DNA of 15,723 nt. Source: Gammaproteobacteria bacterium (GTDB taxonomy: Bacteria; Pseudomonadota; Gammaproteobacteria; Eutrophobiales; Eutrophobiaceae). Positions within the stretch are counted from its first letter, which is position 1, and the number at the start of each line of letters is the position of its first letter. The position numbers and the translations under genes are program-made. Below the pieces are notes generated by a model that saw nothing but the letters and a program-made list of their open reading frames with translations, was not told the DNA's origin and ran no database searches. This document shows, one piece after another, positions 13,364-15,723 of the stretch. The stretch spans positions 1 through 15,723 of the forward strand of contig JAENIZ010000014.1 of assembly GCA_016844485.1 (NCBI GenBank), written 5' to 3'.

Positions 13364-14287
13364 GTGCAGTTTATTCATACACATCTGGTAATTTTGCTTG
13401 CGAGTGTTATCGTTTCTCTTTCCTGTATGGCCGCAGAGAAACGGGCGCCCGTCAGTGAACCTGCGGACACGCAGATCGAGCAACGCGTCGAAAATCTGGA
13501 ACGATTTCTGCAAAACCAGGGCCTGGTGGGCATGTTACAACAACTACAGGCCCTGCAGTCGGAGGTCAGTCAATTGCGCGGCCAGATCGAGGTCAATAGC
13601 CACGAACTTGAAAAACTGCAAGAACGCCAGCGCAATTTATATGACGATCTTGAACGCCGCATGCAGAAGCTCAATGGCACTGTTGCATCGACAACACCTC
13701 CAACTGATGAAGAAGCTCCACCGCTGGAAACTATCACACCGTCAGAACCCGTAGCACCGATCGCAGGAAATCAGGCGGAAACTTCCCTGACGGTGGAAAA
13801 TATAGGGCCAAACCCTGCTGCCACTGAACAACCGGCAGAAGTAGCAATTGCTGAGCTTCCAACTTCAACTCAGGTAATAGAATCTCCCGCGCCGGAAGAT
13901 CCACTCAAGGCACAGGCTGAATATCAACAGGCATTCAATTTGTTGAAACAGGCGCAGTATGACCAGGCCATCACTGCATTTGATAACTTTCTGCGAAAAT
14001 ACCCGACCAGCCAATACTCAGCTAACGCGCAATACTGGATGGGGGAGGCCCATTACGTAGCACGCCGGTTCAACGAGGCGATCACGGAATATATGAAACT
14101 CGTTACGAATTATCCTGAAAGCAAACAGGTTTCCAATGGTTTGCTCAAAATCGGCTATAGTTTCTATGAGCTGGGTAAACCCGATGACGCAAAGAATGTA
14201 CTCGAGGACCTGATAAAACGCTATCCCGGCACACCGGCCGCACGAGACGCTGAGGACCGCCTGAAGCGCACCACCGTTGCACGCTAA
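13364..14287 (+). CDS. cpoB: Cell division coordinator CpoB (YbgF)
   Basis: 307 aa, longer than E. coli CpoB (263 aa). The start is GTG 13364, with GAGGAT at 13352-13357 as Shine-Dalgarno, 11 bases after pal. A signal peptide (about 1-24, cleaved near CMAA) is followed by the trimerising coiled coil (about 36-104), then a Pro/Glu/Thr-rich linker (about 106-180) that accounts for the extra length. The C-terminal TPR domain (about 183-300) has repeats around FNLLKQAQYDQAITAF, AQYWMGEAHYVARRFNEAI and IGYSFYELGKPDDA. The Cys at 21 does not fit a lipobox. CpoB binds TolA and PBP1B and links cell-wall synthesis with outer-membrane constriction. Confidence 0.95.
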   Translation: MQFIHTHLVILLASVIVSLSCMAAEKRAPVSEPADTQIEQRVENLERFLQNQGLVGMLQQLQALQSEVSQLRGQIEVNSHELEKLQERQRNLYDDLERRMQKLNGTVASTTPPTDEEAPPLETITPSEPVAPIAGNQAETSLTVENIGPNPAATEQPAEVAIAELPTSTQVIESPAPEDPLKAQAEYQQAFNLLKQAQYDQAITAFDNFLRKYPTSQYSANAQYWMGEAHYVARRFNEAITEYMKLVTNYPESKQVSNGLLKIGYSFYELGKPDDAKNVLEDLIKRYPGTPAARDAEDRLKRTTVAR

Positions 14288-14315
14288 TCCGCTTTCCTGC
14301 TAACCTGCGGTCATT

Positions 14316-15002
14316 ATGCGTACCTCTCATTCAATCCAGAAAGATATTGATCGCGTCAACAGCAAGACGCTGAAGATCAATGAGATCTTTTTTTCGATCC
14401 AGGGTGAAACCAGCAAGACGGGGTTGCCCACGGTATTTATCCGCCTGACGGGTTGTCCTCTCCGCTGCGTCTATTGCGATACTGCATACGCCTTCCATGC
14501 AGGAGAGAAGATGTCGATTGACGATATCCTGCATAAAATCGCCGGCTATCGCACCCGGCACGTCACCGTCACAGGCGGGGAACCACTTGCACAAAAGGCC
14601 TGTATCGATCTATTGGACCTGCTGTGTGATGAAGGCTATCACGTGTCGCTCGAGACCAGCGGCGCCGTCGATATTTCAAAATTGGATGAGCGCGTGAGCA
14701 GAATCGTCGATCTCAAGACACCCGGATCAGGCGAAGTCACTAAAAACCGGTTCAAAAACCTGAAACACATAACACCCAATGACCAGATCAAATTTGTGAT
14801 CTGTGATCGTATGGACTACTTATGGGCAAAGGACAAGTTAAAGGAATTTCAACTCAACGAGCGCTGTGAGGTTTTATTCTCGCCCAGCCATGGCGTGATG
14901 AATGCGGCAAAACTCGCCGACTGGATACTGGAAGACCACCTGCCCGTGCGTTTGCAGATCCAGTTACATAAGTATCTTTGGGGGGATGTCCCCGGCAAAT
15001 AG
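14316..15002 (+). CDS. queE: 7-carboxy-7-deazaguanine synthase QueE
   Basis: 228 aa radical-SAM enzyme that converts 6-carboxy-tetrahydropterin to 7-carboxy-7-deazaguanine, the second committed step toward preQ0 and queuosine. The cluster motif CX3CX2C is present as C47-PLR-C51-VY-C54, and the SAM-contact GGEP is at 87-90. The start chosen is ATG 14316, 28 bases after cpoB; no clear Shine-Dalgarno is seen, and the first 15 or so residues precede the conserved region, so a later start is possible. queE next to queC after cpoB is a common gammaproteobacterial order. Confidence 0.95.
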   Translation: MRTSHSIQKDIDRVNSKTLKINEIFFSIQGETSKTGLPTVFIRLTGCPLRCVYCDTAYAFHAGEKMSIDDILHKIAGYRTRHVTVTGGEPLAQKACIDLLDLLCDEGYHVSLETSGAVDISKLDERVSRIVDLKTPGSGEVTKNRFKNLKHITPNDQIKFVICDRMDYLWAKDKLKEFQLNERCEVLFSPSHGVMNAAKLADWILEDHLPVRLQIQLHKYLWGDVPGK

Positions 15003-15041
15003 TTTCATAAAGCGTGAAATCACTGAACAAATCTTCCTTTC

Positions 15042-15111
15042 GTCATGCCAGTGCAAACTGGCATCCAGTAGAAAATTGTTTTAACTAGATTCCGGCTTTT
15101 ACCGGAATGAC
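15042..15111. repeat. REP/MITE-like dyad element with GTCAT...ATGAC ends
   Basis: The 70-base element starts with GTCATGCC and ends with CCGGAATGAC. Its two halves are imperfect inverted copies: the left half resembles the reverse complement of the right half along about 27 bases. Each half also folds alone, as GCCAGT/ACTGGC (left) and TTCCGG/CCGGAA (right). GTCATTCC...GGAATGAC dyads are common intergenic repeats in proteobacteria. It lies between queE and queC, a pair that is usually close, and adds much of the 146-base gap. Confidence 0.6.
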
Positions 15112-15148
15112 ATTAATACGATTTAATCAGAGGTATCCAATAGATTAA

Positions 15149-15723
15149 ATGTCATCACCTATGAAAGCCGTCATTCTTCTCTCCGGTGGACTCGATTCTG
15201 CGACAACGCTCGCTATTGTGATTACGGCCAACGTCATCACCCCGAATTACTCGCCGCAAAGCGTATAGCAAAGGCCTTAAACGTCAAACAACACAAATTC
15301 ATTACCATTGATCTGAAACAATTTGGCGGATCCGCGCTCACCGACGATCAACTCGCGGTCCCTGAAAGACATACTGAAGGCATACCCATCACCTATGTTC
15401 CGGCGCGGAATACGATCTTTCTTTCCTATGCGCTTGCCTGGGCGGAAGTGTTGGGTGCAAACGATATATTTACCGGCATGAATGCGATTGATTATTCAGG
15501 TTATCCGGATTGCCGACCGGAATATGTGGCTGCTTATGAAGTGATGGCGAACCTTGCCACCAAAACAGCGGTGGAAGGAAATAAATTACGCATACATACA
15601 CCGCTCATTAATCTGCGCAAGGCTGAGATTATAAAAATTGGCGCCAAGCTCAATGTGGATTACTCGCTTACCATTTCCTGTTACCAGGCTGATGAACAAG
15701 GCCGTGCCTGTAGTAAATGTGAA
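15149..15723 (+). pseudogene. queC: 7-cyano-7-deazaguanine synthase QueC, frame broken by an internal deletion; cut by window end
   Basis: Translation from ATG 15149 (or in-frame ATG 15161) gives the QueC start with the PP-loop motif SGGLDSATT, then hits a stop at 15266. QueC sequence resumes in another frame from 15220 (DYGQRHHPELLAAKR) and stays open to the window edge, including SGYPDCRPEY and SCYQADEQGRACSKCE with the first Cys ligands of the zinc site. Family members normally have 17 residues (51 bases) between SAT and DYG; here there are 14 bases, so about 37 bases are missing and the frame shifts. QueC makes preQ0 from 7-carboxy-7-deazaguanine, ATP and ammonia. The rest shows no decay, so the lesion is recent or a sequencing/assembly error. 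The true C-terminus is outside the window. Confidence 0.88.

Noticed and set aside
15203..15230. Programmed frameshift in queC
   Set aside because: There is no slippery heptamer, and about 12 conserved residues are missing as well, which a ribosomal frameshift would not restore.

Overview
The window looks like a chromosomal segment of a gammaproteobacterium. Two gene neighbourhoods typical of that class follow each other on the + strand: (fmdB-like)-aspS-...-yebC-ruvC-ruvA-ruvB, then ybgC-tolQ-tolR-tolA-tolB-pal-cpoB-queE-queC. The coding content is mostly housekeeping. The intergenic DNA is the unusual part. I cannot name the genus from sequence alone.

Layout. Bases 1-600 hold a tRNA-Lys(TTT) gene on the minus strand. 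Its upstream side is a tandem array of three units, each beginning with a copy of the tRNA 5' end. A plausible stable-RNA promoter lies just upstream of the outermost copy. Bases 589-901 have no gene but hold a cluster of hairpins. Then come an FmdB-type zinc-ribbon protein and aspS, whose enzyme carries the residues of a non-discriminating AspRS. Next is an NrtR-type Nudix/winged-helix regulator, overlapping nadA, with a palindromic operator candidate in front. A small alpha/beta hydrolase follows, then yebC and the ruvCAB Holliday-junction genes. The complete Tol-Pal envelope system, with YbgC and CpoB, leads into queE and a damaged queC (preQ0/queuosine pathway), which runs off the window edge.

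How the genes work together. NrtR and NadA form a likely NAD-responsive operon. RuvA, RuvB and RuvC branch-migrate and resolve Holliday junctions. TolQ, TolR and TolA form the proton-driven inner-membrane motor that pulls on TolB/Pal at the outer membrane during division, with CpoB and YbgC as accessory proteins. QueE and QueC act in sequence to make preQ0.

Most notable observations: (1) the array of structured repeats carrying tRNA-Lys 5' fragments between the tRNA and its likely promoter, with compensatory changes in a long hairpin; (2) heptanucleotide-periodic spacers of different sequence at four places, two of which reach the start codons of ruvC and tolR and leave no Shine-Dalgarno; (3) an apparent 37-base frame-breaking deletion in queC just after the PP-loop motif. 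I saw no CRISPR array, transposase, phage gene or obvious defence system.
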